NCBI GenBank assembly: GCA_034666665.1
Contig: JAXDLK010000079.1
Location: forward strand, 1-16,312
Reading direction: 5' to 3'
DNA length: 16,312 bases
Origin: JAXDLK01 sp034666665
Lineage (GTDB): Bacteria; Desulfobacterota; Binatia; JACPRU01
The notes beneath the pieces are model-generated. The model had not been told where the DNA came from, made no database searches, and worked only from the letters and a program-made list of their open reading frames with translations. This document shows positions 8,053 to 15,322 of this stretch, one piece after another. Numbering within the stretch: the stretch's first letter is position 1; every line of letters begins with the position of its first letter. Made by a program: the position numbers and the translations under genes.

Positions 8053-8171
8053 TGTCAGGAGCTTCGATGCGTTCGTCGCCTCTTGCCGTGCGGGCGGTTC
8101 CCGTCCCTGCCGTCCGCTCGGGCGCCCTGGCGTCCGGTGGAGCGACGGCGAACGGACGAGCGAGGATCTGA
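8052..8171 (+). CDS. Possible 39-codon leader/coupling ORF between paaB and paaC
   Basis: An ATG at 8052 overlaps the paaB stop as TGATG and the frame runs 39 codons to a TGA at 8169-8171, four bases before the paaC ATG. The predicted peptide is rich in Ala, Ser, Arg and Val, with no membrane span, cysteine motif or family resemblance. It fills the only sizeable gap (123 bp) in an otherwise tight operon. Its placement would let ribosomes travel from paaB into paaC. It may equally be non-coding spacer. Confidence 0.2.
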   Translation: MSGASMRSSPLAVRAVPVPAVRSGALASGGATANGRARI

Positions 8172-8175
8172 GCGA

Positions 8176-8943
8176 ATGTCGCCGGTGGAAGAGCGCGGCC
8201 CCCTCGTCGATTACTGCTCGAGGCTCGGCGACGACCGGCTCGTGCTCGGGCACCGCCTGTCGGAGTGGTGCGGCCATGCGCCGATCCTCGAGGAAGAGCT
8301 CGCGCTCGCGAACGTGGCGCTCGATCTCATCGGACAGGCGCAGGTTCTCCTCGGCATCGCCGCCGAGGTCGAGGGACGCGGCCGGAGCGCCGACCAGCTG
8401 GCCTTCTTCCGCGAGGCGATCGACTACCGGAACGTGGTCTTGGTGGAGCAGCCGAACGGCGACTTCGCGCGGACGATCGTGCGGCAATTCCTCTTCGACG
8501 CGTTCGACGCCGCGCTGACGACGGCATTGCGCTCGTCGGCGGATTCGCGGATCGCCCCGTGGGCCGCGAAGGCGGAGGCGGAGAGCGCCTATCACCTGCG
8601 ACACAGCCGCGGCTGGGTGATCCGCCTCGGAGACGGAACGGAGGAAAGTCACGGGCGGATGGAAGCCGCGATCGCGGACCTGTGGCGGTTCACGCCCGAG
8701 CTCTTCGCCGCCGACGATGGAGAGCGGCGACTCGTCGAGCGCGGCATCGCGGCCGACACCAGCCGGCTGCGCGAGCCGTGGCTGCGTGAGGTCGCTGCGA
8801 CGTTCGCCGCGGCTGGGCTGCGCGTGCCCGAGGACGGCTCCGTAGCGGCGGCGCCGCGTCGTGGTCCTCACAGCGAGCACCTCGGCCACCTGCTTGCCGA
8901 GATGCAGATCGTCGCGCGATCCTTTCCCGGAGCGGAATGGTGA
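8176..8943 (+). CDS. paaC: Phenylacetyl-CoA-type epoxidase subunit PaaC
   Basis: A 255-residue structural subunit of the Paa oxygenase, the usual family length of about 250. PaaC has the same ferritin-like helical fold as PaaA and pairs with it. Recognisable stretches are the N-terminal RLGDDRLVLGHRLSEWCGHAP, the helix LANVALDLIGQAQ, DQLAFFREAIDYRN, and KAEAESAYHLRHSRGWVIRLGDGT. The start is ATG 8176, with GAGGA nine bases upstream. The frame is open further upstream, but that sequence lacks PaaC character. Its last codons overlap the paaD start, so the two are probably translationally coupled. It should be needed for complex formation rather than for oxygen chemistry. Confidence 0.95.
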   Translation: MSPVEERGPLVDYCSRLGDDRLVLGHRLSEWCGHAPILEEELALANVALDLIGQAQVLLGIAAEVEGRGRSADQLAFFREAIDYRNVVLVEQPNGDFARTIVRQFLFDAFDAALTTALRSSADSRIAPWAAKAEAESAYHLRHSRGWVIRLGDGTEESHGRMEAAIADLWRFTPELFAADDGERRLVERGIAADTSRLREPWLREVAATFAAAGLRVPEDGSVAAAPRRGPHSEHLGHLLAEMQIVARSFPGAEW

Positions 8944-9410
8944 CGACGGCGGCATCCGTGCTCCAGGAGCTCCGCGAGGTCCGCGACCCGGAGATCCCCG
9001 CGCTCGACGTCGTCGAGATGGGGATCGTGCGCGCGGTCGAGATCGACGACCGCGGCGGCGTCGAGGTGGTGGTGACGCCCACCTACTCCGGGTGTCCGGC
9101 GATGCGGATGATCGAGGAGGACGTGGTCGCCTGTCTCCAGCGGAACGGCCACGCGAACGTCTCGGTGCGAGCGGTGCTGTCGCCGCCCTGGACGACCGAC
9201 GCGCTCGACGAGAACGCGCGCGGAAAGCTCCGCGACTTCGGCATCGACCCCCCGCCGCGGCGCTGCGCCGCGGCCGTGCGCTCCGCGCAGTGCCCCCGCT
9301 GCGGCGCGGAGAGCGACGATCGCGTCAGCGAGTTCGGCTCGACGCCGTGCAAGTCCCTCTGGCGCTGCCGTGAATGCGGCGAGCCCTTCGAGCTCTTCAA
9401 ACCATTGTAA
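8937..9410 (+). CDS. paaD: PaaD, Fe-S cluster carrier/maturation protein of the Paa oxygenase
   Basis: A 157-residue protein with an N-terminal MIP18/DUF59 domain (about 6-78, with the TYSGCPAM motif and Cys53) and a C-terminal zinc-ribbon-like module carrying CPRC (Cys119, Cys122), Cys138 and CREC (Cys144, Cys147). This two-part layout is characteristic of PaaD, which is required for a functional Paa oxygenase and is thought to help mature the Fe-S centre of the reductase PaaE. The ATG at 8937 overlaps the paaC stop, with GGAG just upstream. It is odd that the supposed client gene paaE does not follow. Confidence 0.93.
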   Translation: MVTTAASVLQELREVRDPEIPALDVVEMGIVRAVEIDDRGGVEVVVTPTYSGCPAMRMIEEDVVACLQRNGHANVSVRAVLSPPWTTDALDENARGKLRDFGIDPPPRRCAAAVRSAQCPRCGAESDDRVSEFGSTPCKSLWRCRECGEPFELFKPL

Positions 9411-9450
9411 GCGCGGAGGCCGCACGGCGGCTCGCGAGAGAGGAACCAGC

Positions 9451-10242
9451 GTGTCCACGGAAACGATTCTCTTCGAGGTGACGGATGGAGTCGGGCGCGT
9501 GACCCTCAACCGCCCCGACGTGCTGAACAGCTTCGACACCGGAATGGCCCGCGAGCTCCAGCGCGTGCTGGCGGAGATCGAGAAGGACCGCGGCGTTCGT
9601 TCCGTGCTCCTGACCGGAGCCGGGCGCGCCTTCTGCGCAGGCCAGGACCTCGACGAGGTGAAGCCGCGAGAGGGCCAGGCGCCGCTCGATCTCGCCAAGG
9701 TCATCGACGAGAACTACAACCCGATCGTGCGCGCGCTCCGCCGCCTGGAGAAGCTCGTGGTGTGCGCGGTGAACGGAACGGCGGCCGGCGCCGGCGCGAA
9801 CCTGGCGCTCGCCTGCGATCTGGTGCTCGCCTCGAAGAAGGCGGCATTCATCCAGGCGTTCGCGGCGATCGGTCTCGTGCCGGACAGCGGCGGCACGTTC
9901 TTCCTGCCGCGGTTGGTCGGCACGGCGCGCGCCGCCGCCATGGCGTACCTCGGCGAGCGGGTCTCGGCCGAGCGGGCCTGCGAGATCGGCATGATCTACA
10001 AGGTGTGCGAGCCGGAAACGTTGGCCGACGAGGCGCTCGATCTCGCCCGGCGAATCGCCACCCGGCCGACGCGCGGCCTCGGCCTCACGAAGCGGGCGCT
10101 GAACCAGTCGCTGTCGGCGGATCTCGACGCGCAGCTCGACCTCGAGCGCGAGCTCCAGCGCGAAGCGGGAAGCACGCACGACTATCACGAAGGCGTGCGC
10201 GCGTTCCTCGAGAAACGAGAGCCTCGCTTTCGCGGCGATTGA
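9451..10242 (+). CDS. paaG: Enoyl-CoA hydratase/isomerase, PaaG-like ring-epoxide isomerase
   Basis: A 263-residue crotonase-fold protein, nearly the same length as PaaG (about 262). It has the CoA/oxyanion-hole regions RAFCAGQDLDE (59-69) and NGTAAGAGANLALACD (108-123), and Asp145 in GLVPDSGGTFF, matching the isomerase Asp of PaaG. The position equivalent to the second hydratase Glu is not the classical one, which favours isomerisation of 1,2-epoxyphenylacetyl-CoA to the oxepin over simple hydration. The start is GTG 9451, with AGAGAGGA six bases upstream. It lies 40 bp after paaD in the same operon. Its last 58 bp overlap the convergent paaX reading frame. Another crotonase role is possible, but the operon supports PaaG. 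Confidence 0.87.
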   Translation: MSTETILFEVTDGVGRVTLNRPDVLNSFDTGMARELQRVLAEIEKDRGVRSVLLTGAGRAFCAGQDLDEVKPREGQAPLDLAKVIDENYNPIVRALRRLEKLVVCAVNGTAAGAGANLALACDLVLASKKAAFIQAFAAIGLVPDSGGTFFLPRLVGTARAAAMAYLGERVSAERACEIGMIYKVCEPETLADEALDLARRIATRPTRGLGLTKRALNQSLSADLDAQLDLERELQREAGSTHDYHEGVRAFLEKREPRFRGD

Positions 10243-11183
10243 TCTCCGCCGGCGCGGTGCCTTGCGGTGAAACGGCGGGAGGAGAACGCGGCCGGCGGAG
10301 GGAGCGGCCCTTCGGACGTTCTGCCGGTCGCGCGCACGTGCTCCGCGGCGCGGGCGTGGACCCGCCGGTAGATCGCGCGGCACAGACGCCGCGCCTCGGT
10401 GCCGACCCAATCCTCGGGCAGCAGCTCCAGAGGGAGCTCCGGATCGCGCAGCAGCACCCGACGATACTCGTGGATCGCGAGCACCCGGATCGAGAAGCAG
10501 ACCTCTGGCACCGGCAGTGCGGCCGAGGCGAGGTCCTCCGACAGCGGGCGAAAGCGATGGCAGTAGTCGCGGTACGCGGTCGTCAGGTCGCCGAGGTCCC
10601 ACGCGGCGGCGGCGAGATTCCGGAGCGCCTGACCCTCGGCGGGAAGCAACGATTCGCTCCGTGCGCGGAGGACGATCGCCTTGCGTTCGAGTCCGAGGTC
10701 GGAAAGCACCAGGCGGACCTCGTCCATGCCTCCGGCGGGATGTAGCAGGACGGAGGGGGCGAGCTCGCCGAACCCGTGCCAGCGGAGCGACCGCCGGGCG
10801 CGGTCGCGCTTCTCCCCGGGAACGTCCTGCTGGCCGAGTAGCACGAGCGACCACTCGCCCGTCCACGGCGGCGGCTCCGCCGCATAGATCCGCCGCTCCG
10901 CATCCGCGAAGTTGTGACGCCCGAGCGGAGTCAGGCCGTAGTCGCTGCGGCGTCCGATGCTCCGGTTCGTGAACCATCCTTCGCGGCAGAGACGATAGAG
11001 CGCGGTCCGGACCGCCCGCTCGTTGATGCCGAACGGAGCGAGCCAGCGGATCAGGCTGCCGATCCAGACGAGGCTGCCGTGCGGGACGACGGCGTCGCCG
11101 AAGACCGTCACCACCAGCGACTTCGCGTCGGGCGTACGGCCCGCGAGGAGTCGCCGCAGGGTCTGGTGAACGTCTCGCGGCAT
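10185..11183 (-). CDS. paaX: PaaX-family transcriptional repressor
   Basis: A 332-residue PaaX-type regulator, slightly longer than E. coli PaaX (about 316). The N-terminal winged helix is at about 22-90 (TVFGDAVVPHGSLVWIGSLI, then NERAVRTALYRLCREGW and GRRSDYGLTPLG), followed by the central domain from about 105 and a PaaX_C-like segment near WDLGDLTTAYRDYCHRFRP. Known PaaX proteins repress paa operons and are released by phenylacetyl-CoA. The ATG at 11183 lies 15 bases beyond the stop of the upstream LLM gene with a poor ribosome site, so coupled translation is likely. The frame is open across the LLM gene, but that upstream part is shadow sequence. The basic C-terminal tail overlaps the 3' end of paaG by 58 bp. 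Confidence 0.92.
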   Translation of the reverse strand: MPRDVHQTLRRLLAGRTPDAKSLVVTVFGDAVVPHGSLVWIGSLIRWLAPFGINERAVRTALYRLCREGWFTNRSIGRRSDYGLTPLGRHNFADAERRIYAAEPPPWTGEWSLVLLGQQDVPGEKRDRARRSLRWHGFGELAPSVLLHPAGGMDEVRLVLSDLGLERKAIVLRARSESLLPAEGQALRNLAAAAWDLGDLTTAYRDYCHRFRPLSEDLASAALPVPEVCFSIRVLAIHEYRRVLLRDPELPLELLPEDWVGTEARRLCRAIYRRVHARAAEHVRATGRTSEGPLPPPAAFSSRRFTARHRAGGDQSPRKRGSRFSRNARTPS

Positions 11184-11197
11184 TCCGCGGCCATCCG

Positions 11198-12190
11198 TCA
11201 GGCGAACCGCGGGAGCACGTGCTTCGCGAGCAGCTCGAGAGAGCGCAGCACTTGGCGGTGCGGGAGCCCGCCGAAGTTCGCGATCGCCAGGAAGTGCGTG
11301 AAGCCGGCACGCTCGTAGAGGCGGGCCACCCGTACGACCTCGTCCGGATCGCCGAACGCGACCACGTCCTCTGCGATCAGCGTCTCGAACGGGCGCTGCA
11401 CCGCGTAGAGACGCGTCCGCACGTAACGCTCCATCGGCTCGCGCGCCTCCTCGCGCGCCTGCTCCGTGGTCTCGGCGCAGTGACAGTGAAAGCCGAAGGG
11501 GACGGTGGCGTCTTCCGCCCGTCCGCCGGAGCTCACGAACGCGTCGCGATAGGTGCGGAGACTCGCCGCCATCTGCTCCACGGTCTCCGCGCTCGCGTAC
11601 GGGATCAACATCACCGGGAATCCCATCGCGCCGATCCGCGGGGCGGCGTCGGCGCGGAGCGTAGCGATCCACATCGGTGGCCGCGGGTGCTGCAGCGGGA
11701 CCACGTTCAGCTGCACGTCCGTCACCCGGTGATGAGCTCCCGCGAACGAGAAGCGCTCGCCCGACCACGCGCGCGTGAGGATCTCGAGGGATTCCTCGAA
11801 GAGCGCGCGCTTCGATGCGGGATCGAGCCCGAAGCCGTCGAACTCGTGCTTCAGGTACCCCGACCCGACGCCGAGGCAGAGCCGGCCGCTGCTGAGGACG
11901 TCGACCATCGCGTAGTCCTCGGCGCTCCGGAGCGGATGGTCGAACGGCAGCACCACGACCGCGGCGCCGAGGCGGATGCGCTTCGTACGTTCGGCCGCCG
12001 CGGCCATCCACACCGGGGGGCGCGGGATCGCGCCGTACTCGTGGAAGTGGTGCTCCGCGATCCAGAAGGAGTCGAAGCCGAGCTCGTCGGCGGCCTCCGC
12101 CTGCTCGAGGAGCTCGGCGTAGAGCTCGGCCGAGGTGCGCGCGAGCTCGCGCGGATAGTGATCGACGACCGAGAAGACGCCGAACTTCAT
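11198..12190 (-). CDS. LLM class flavin/F420-dependent oxidoreductase
   Basis: A 330-residue luciferase-like monooxygenase (TIM barrel). Family marks are the MKFGVFSVVD first strand, the LGFDSFWIAEHHF motif at about 38-49, RIRLGAAVVVLP, the HPLRSAEDYAMVD helix, and GRLCLGVGSGY. The LEILTRAW and PPMWIATLR segments follow, and the C-terminal IANFGGLPHRQVLRSLELLA is typical of the family. Members use FMNH2 and O2, or F420, to hydroxylate or oxidise small molecules; the cofactor cannot be read from the sequence alone. The start is ATG 12190, 13 bp after the stop of the upstream SDR gene. It sits between that SDR and paaX in one apparent operon, which suggests a catabolic role beside the Paa pathway. 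Confidence 0.9.
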   Translation of the reverse strand: MKFGVFSVVDHYPRELARTSAELYAELLEQAEAADELGFDSFWIAEHHFHEYGAIPRPPVWMAAAAERTKRIRLGAAVVVLPFDHPLRSAEDYAMVDVLSSGRLCLGVGSGYLKHEFDGFGLDPASKRALFEESLEILTRAWSGERFSFAGAHHRVTDVQLNVVPLQHPRPPMWIATLRADAAPRIGAMGFPVMLIPYASAETVEQMAASLRTYRDAFVSSGGRAEDATVPFGFHCHCAETTEQAREEAREPMERYVRTRLYAVQRPFETLIAEDVVAFGDPDEVVRVARLYERAGFTHFLAIANFGGLPHRQVLRSLELLAKHVLPRFA

Positions 12191-12203
12191 CTCCGCTCGG
12201 GCC

Positions 12204-12971
12204 TCAGACCGCGGACATTCCGCCGTCGACCATGTAGACGCCGCCGGTGCAGTGCCGGCTCTCGTCGCTGGCGAGAAAGAGCATCACGGAGGCGACCTCC
12301 GCCGACGTGCCGTACCGCCGCGACGGGATCCCCTGTAGCACGGCCTGCTTTGCCCGGTCCGCGGCACCGGGGACGAGGCCTTCCTCGAGCGAGCGCATCA
12401 TCCGCGTCTCGATCGGCGACGGGTTCACGGTGTTCACGCGGATGCCGAGAGGCGCGCACTCGTTGGCCGCGGAGCGCATCATGCCGATCACCGCGTGCTT
12501 GCTGGTGACGTAGGCGGAGACTCCGGCGGCGCCTTTGAGACCGGAGATCGAAGAGGTGATCACGATGCTGCCCCCGCCCCGCGCCGCCATGACGGGGATC
12601 ACGTGCTTCAGCCCGAGCCAGACGCCGCGAACGTTCACCGCGATGACTCGGTCGAAGACGTCGAGCGGGTAGTCGGGGATCGGCTTGACCACGCCTTCGA
12701 TGCCCGCGTTCGCCAGGAAGACGTCGATCCCTCCCCAGCGTTCCTGCGCCGCGCGCACGAACCGTTCGGTTTCGTCGGGACGGGTCACGTCCGCGGCGAC
12801 GGCGGCGGCGATCTCGCCTCCGATCGATCGCGCCGCCTCCTCCAGCGGCGCCGCCCCGAGGTCGACGAGCACCAGCCGCGCCCCTTCGCGCGCGAACAGT
12901 CGCGCCGCGGCGAGACCGATCCCGCCCGCAGCGCCCGTGATCACCGCCACTTTGCCGTCGAGACGTCCCAT
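12204..12971 (-). CDS. SDR family NAD-dependent oxidoreductase
   Basis: A 255-residue classical short-chain dehydrogenase. It shows TGAAGGIG at 12-19, Asp37 at the end of beta-2 (NAD preference), LANAG at 86-90, Asn113 in VNVRG, Ser141, and YVTSK with Tyr154 and Lys158, so the full Asn-Ser-Tyr-Lys tetrad is present; it ends in a GGVYMVDGG-type tail. ATG 12971 is fixed by AGGAGG six bases upstream. It is first in the minus-strand operon with the LLM oxidoreductase and paaX. A 3-hydroxyacyl-CoA or cyclic alcohol dehydrogenase role would fit the context; the substrate is unknown. Confidence 0.92.
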   Translation of the reverse strand: MGRLDGKVAVITGAAGGIGLAAARLFAREGARLVLVDLGAAPLEEAARSIGGEIAAAVAADVTRPDETERFVRAAQERWGGIDVFLANAGIEGVVKPIPDYPLDVFDRVIAVNVRGVWLGLKHVIPVMAARGGGSIVITSSISGLKGAAGVSAYVTSKHAVIGMMRSAANECAPLGIRVNTVNPSPIETRMMRSLEEGLVPGAADRAKQAVLQGIPSRRYGTSAEVASVMLFLASDESRHCTGGVYMVDGGMSAV

Positions 12972-12977
12972 CGCCGA

Positions 12978-12983
12978 CCTCCT
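12978..12983 (-). promoter_or_regulatory. Strong Shine-Dalgarno of the SDR-LLM-paaX operon
   Basis: The minus strand reads AGGAGG here, six bases before ATG 12971. It decides this start over the longer open frame extending to about 13184, and marks the first gene of the operon. Confidence 0.75.
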
Positions 12984-13143
12984 CGTGGCCTCGACGCTAC
13001 CTAACAGGGCTCCGCCGCGCGCGCGAGTTGGCACCCTTCGGGCGAGGAAAGGGCCGCTCGGGAACGGGACCCTGTGCGGTGGCATCCTCAGGCCGCGCGC
13101 GAGTTTCGACTTGCCAACCGACCGGCACTTGGAGCAGGATCGC

Positions 13144-15060
13144 GTGTTCCGGAACGGACCGATGCAGATGGCGGATGCAATCACGCCGGTGCGCCGCTTC
13201 GGCCGCTACGAGATCCGCGAGGTGCTCGGGCGCGGCGGAATGGGCGTCGTGTACCGGGGCTACGATTCGCTCCTCGACCGCGAGGTCGCGGTAAAGACCT
13301 ACCGCCGCGGCAGCGACATCGAGGACGAGCTCCGGTCGCGATTCGAGCGCGAGCTCCGGACCGCGAGCGGGCTGAACCATTCGAACATCGTCGCCGTGTA
13401 CGATGGCGGGCTCGAGGACGACGTCCCGTTCATCGCGATGGAGCTCGTGGACGGGCCGACTCTCGACGAGGTGCTCCGCTCCCGCGGAAAGCTGCCGGCG
13501 CGTGAGGCGGTCGCCATCCTCCGCGGTATCGCCGCGGGCCTCGAGTACGCGCATGCCCACGGAGTCCTGCACCGCGATCTCAAGCCGTCGAACATCCTTC
13601 TATCGTCGACGGGAATGGCGAAGATCGCCGACTTCGGCGTCGCCAAGGTGATGCAAGGCGATCCGAGCGCCACCACCACGCAGCTCCTCGGCACCCCGAC
13701 GCGGATGTCGCCGGAGCAGATCCGCGGCGAGACGCTGACCGCGGGATCCGACGTCTTCGCGCTCGGTGCGCTCGCCTACGAGCTCCTCACCGGGCGCGAG
13801 CCGTTCGGCGGGAGCTCGATGCCGGCCGCCATGCACAACGTCCTCTCGCAGGAGCCGCCTCCGCCGAGCGCGCTCGAGCCGTCGCTGCCGAAGAGCCTCG
13901 ACGCCGTCGTCGAACGCGCGCTCGCCAAGAACCTGGCCGGCAGGACGCCCGACGTGGCGACGTTCGCGCGAGAGCTCCAGGCGGCAGTCTCGGTACGGGA
14001 GGACGCATCGGCGACGACAGCGATGCCGGTGCCGAGTCCGGAGACGATTCCCGACCGGGGACTCGGAGCGGAGACGCTGGACCTCGCGTCGCTGCGCGGC
14101 TTCGCCCGCGAGCCATCCGTCGGGGTCTCCCGGCGCACGGCGATCGGTGCGGCGGCCGCGCTGGTACTGTGCGCCGGTGTGATGGGTGGCTTCTTCGCCA
14201 CGCGCGCTTCGCGAGGAAACGGAACGGCGGTCGTGGTTACCCGGTCGACCGAGGGGCCAGCGGCCGCGGTCGTCCAAACCGACGTCGGCACGGCGAACGG
14301 GAAGAGGTCGGCGGTCACGGTCACGGCTGAACCGGTACCGAACCCGGCAGTCGTCGCTCGGACGGAAGAGCCGCCGGCAGCGGCACCGATCGTGGAAGCC
14401 GCGGCGCGACCGGCACCGAGCAAGGCGGTTCTGCCGCTTCCCCCGAAGCGGCAGCCGGTGTCGGCACCGGCGCCCATTCGGGCGGTCGCGCGCACGGCTC
14501 CCGCGGCAGCTACGATCTCGCCGCTGCTCGCGGCGATCGAGGTGCGCTCCGAGCCGATCGGCGCGGAGATCGTGATCGATGGCGTGAGCCGTGGGCGAAC
14601 GCCTTCCACGGTTCGCGGGCTGTCGCCGGGGGAGCACGCGTTCGAGGTGCGCAAGGACGGATTCGTTCCGTATCGCGCGGCGCTCGACGTGGTGGGGCGT
14701 TCGGTCTACAGCGTCGACGTCAAGCTTCCGGCGCGGCTGAGGCCGCCCTCCACCGTCGTGAGTGCCGCCGCCGCGCCGCTCGGAGGGCCGTCGGTCGCGG
14801 AAGCGGCATCGCCCCCGATGGTCCCGGACCTGCCGCGGGCGACGAACTCGCTGTACGTGCTCTCGCGGCCCGGCGGAGCGCCGGTGACGATCAATGGCGT
14901 CCGTCAGGGGCAGACCCCGCTCCGTCTCGATCGGCTCGCCGACGGGACCTACGCGGTTACGGTCGAGCTGCCGCAAGTGGCGCCACAGAGCCGGACCGTC
15001 GAGCTCCGGGGCGGCAAGCGGAGCGAGATCCAGTTCACGCTCGCCGGCAGCTCTCCGTAG
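13144..15060 (+). CDS. Membrane-anchored Ser/Thr protein kinase with two PEGA domains
   Basis: A Hanks-type kinase of 638 residues from GTG 13144 (GGAG nine bases upstream), or 632 from ATG 13162. Numbering from ATG 13162, the catalytic domain spans about 16-272, with glycine loop GRGGMG, Lys45 in VAVK, Glu64, HRDLKPSN (Asp139, Lys141, Asn144), DFG with Asp157, and a P+1 stretch GTPTRMSPEQ where Arg replaces the usual Tyr. All catalytic residues are present. A transmembrane helix lies at about 326-347, then a Pro/Ala-rich linker to about 450, then two PEGA repeats (about 457-512 and 563-628), which would be outside the inner membrane and may bind cell-envelope components. Targets are unknown. 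Its start faces the SDR operon start, about 170 bp apart. Confidence 0.92.
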   Translation: MFRNGPMQMADAITPVRRFGRYEIREVLGRGGMGVVYRGYDSLLDREVAVKTYRRGSDIEDELRSRFERELRTASGLNHSNIVAVYDGGLEDDVPFIAMELVDGPTLDEVLRSRGKLPAREAVAILRGIAAGLEYAHAHGVLHRDLKPSNILLSSTGMAKIADFGVAKVMQGDPSATTTQLLGTPTRMSPEQIRGETLTAGSDVFALGALAYELLTGREPFGGSSMPAAMHNVLSQEPPPPSALEPSLPKSLDAVVERALAKNLAGRTPDVATFARELQAAVSVREDASATTAMPVPSPETIPDRGLGAETLDLASLRGFAREPSVGVSRRTAIGAAAALVLCAGVMGGFFATRASRGNGTAVVVTRSTEGPAAAVVQTDVGTANGKRSAVTVTAEPVPNPAVVARTEEPPAAAPIVEAAARPAPSKAVLPLPPKRQPVSAPAPIRAVARTAPAAATISPLLAAIEVRSEPIGAEIVIDGVSRGRTPSTVRGLSPGEHAFEVRKDGFVPYRAALDVVGRSVYSVDVKLPARLRPPSTVVSAAAAPLGGPSVAEAASPPMVPDLPRATNSLYVLSRPGGAPVTINGVRQGQTPLRLDRLADGTYAVTVELPQVAPQSRTVELRGGKRSEIQFTLAGSSP

Positions 15061-15063
15061 CCC

Positions 15064-15140
15064 CAATGCCGTTCAGTCAAGCGCATCTTCCCCCCTCCAC
15101 ACCCAGCCGCGACCTAGGCCCATGCCGGGTCAGTTAACCA
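15064..15140 (+). repeat. Pair of imperfect direct repeats with ATGCCG..TCAGT core
   Basis: A copy at about 15064-15080 (CAATGCCGTTCAGTCAA) and one at about 15120-15137 (CCATGCCGGGTCAGTTAA) align with one gap and few mismatches. The 8-base core CAATGCCG also recurs inverted at 15218-15225 (CGGCATTG). All lie in the intergenic stretch after the kinase gene and flank the hairpin at 15164. They may be degenerate dispersed repeats or remnants of a mobile palindrome; function unknown. Confidence 0.35.
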
Positions 15141-15163
15141 GTGGACGGCGTCAGGCTCCGATA

Positions 15164-15186
15164 CCCTCTCCCAGGCTGGGAGAGGG
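15164..15186. repeat. Perfect 9-bp hairpin, REP-like or transcription stop
   Basis: CCCTCTCCC at 15164-15172 and GGGAGAGGG at 15178-15186 form a perfect stem around the 5-base loop AGGCT. No T-run follows on either strand, so a classical intrinsic terminator is doubtful. Short palindromes of this kind are common dispersed intergenic elements in high-GC proteobacteria, which is the more likely identity. It stands about 100 bp after the kinase stop. Confidence 0.5.
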
Positions 15187-15322
15187 CTCACGCCGGGCGT
15201 AGCTGCGCTCGAGGGACCGGCATTGTCCTTAGCCCGGAACGGCGCCAGGGACCGCACCCGGCACGCTTCGGCGTTCCGGAGGCGCGCATTGACCCAGCTT
15301 CGAGCGCGTGATTGGCGAAGGC

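Noticed and set aside
9397..11310. A 637-codon minus-strand frame across paaG and paaX
   Set aside because: It is composed of Arg/Ala/Pro-rich sequence in the wrong frame relative to both recognised proteins.
11184..12011. In-frame upstream extension of paaX, which could suggest a fusion protein
   Set aside because: This frame lies over the well-supported LLM oxidoreductase gene in another frame, and its translation has no domain character. PaaX homology starts right after ATG 11183.
13026..13118. Inverted GTTGGCA / TGCCAAC pair in the SDR-kinase divergent region, considered as an operator
   Set aside because: The 7-bp arms are about 80 bases apart, which is too far for a simple operator and within chance expectation.
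12685..13143. Upstream extension of the Ser/Thr kinase frame
   Set aside because: It is antisense to the SDR gene, is Ser/Arg/Ala-rich, and the kinase domain begins directly after the starts at 13144/13162.
13600..15066. A 488-codon minus-strand frame opposite the kinase gene
   Set aside because: Arg-rich shadow sequence without motifs; the plus strand has all kinase and PEGA signatures.
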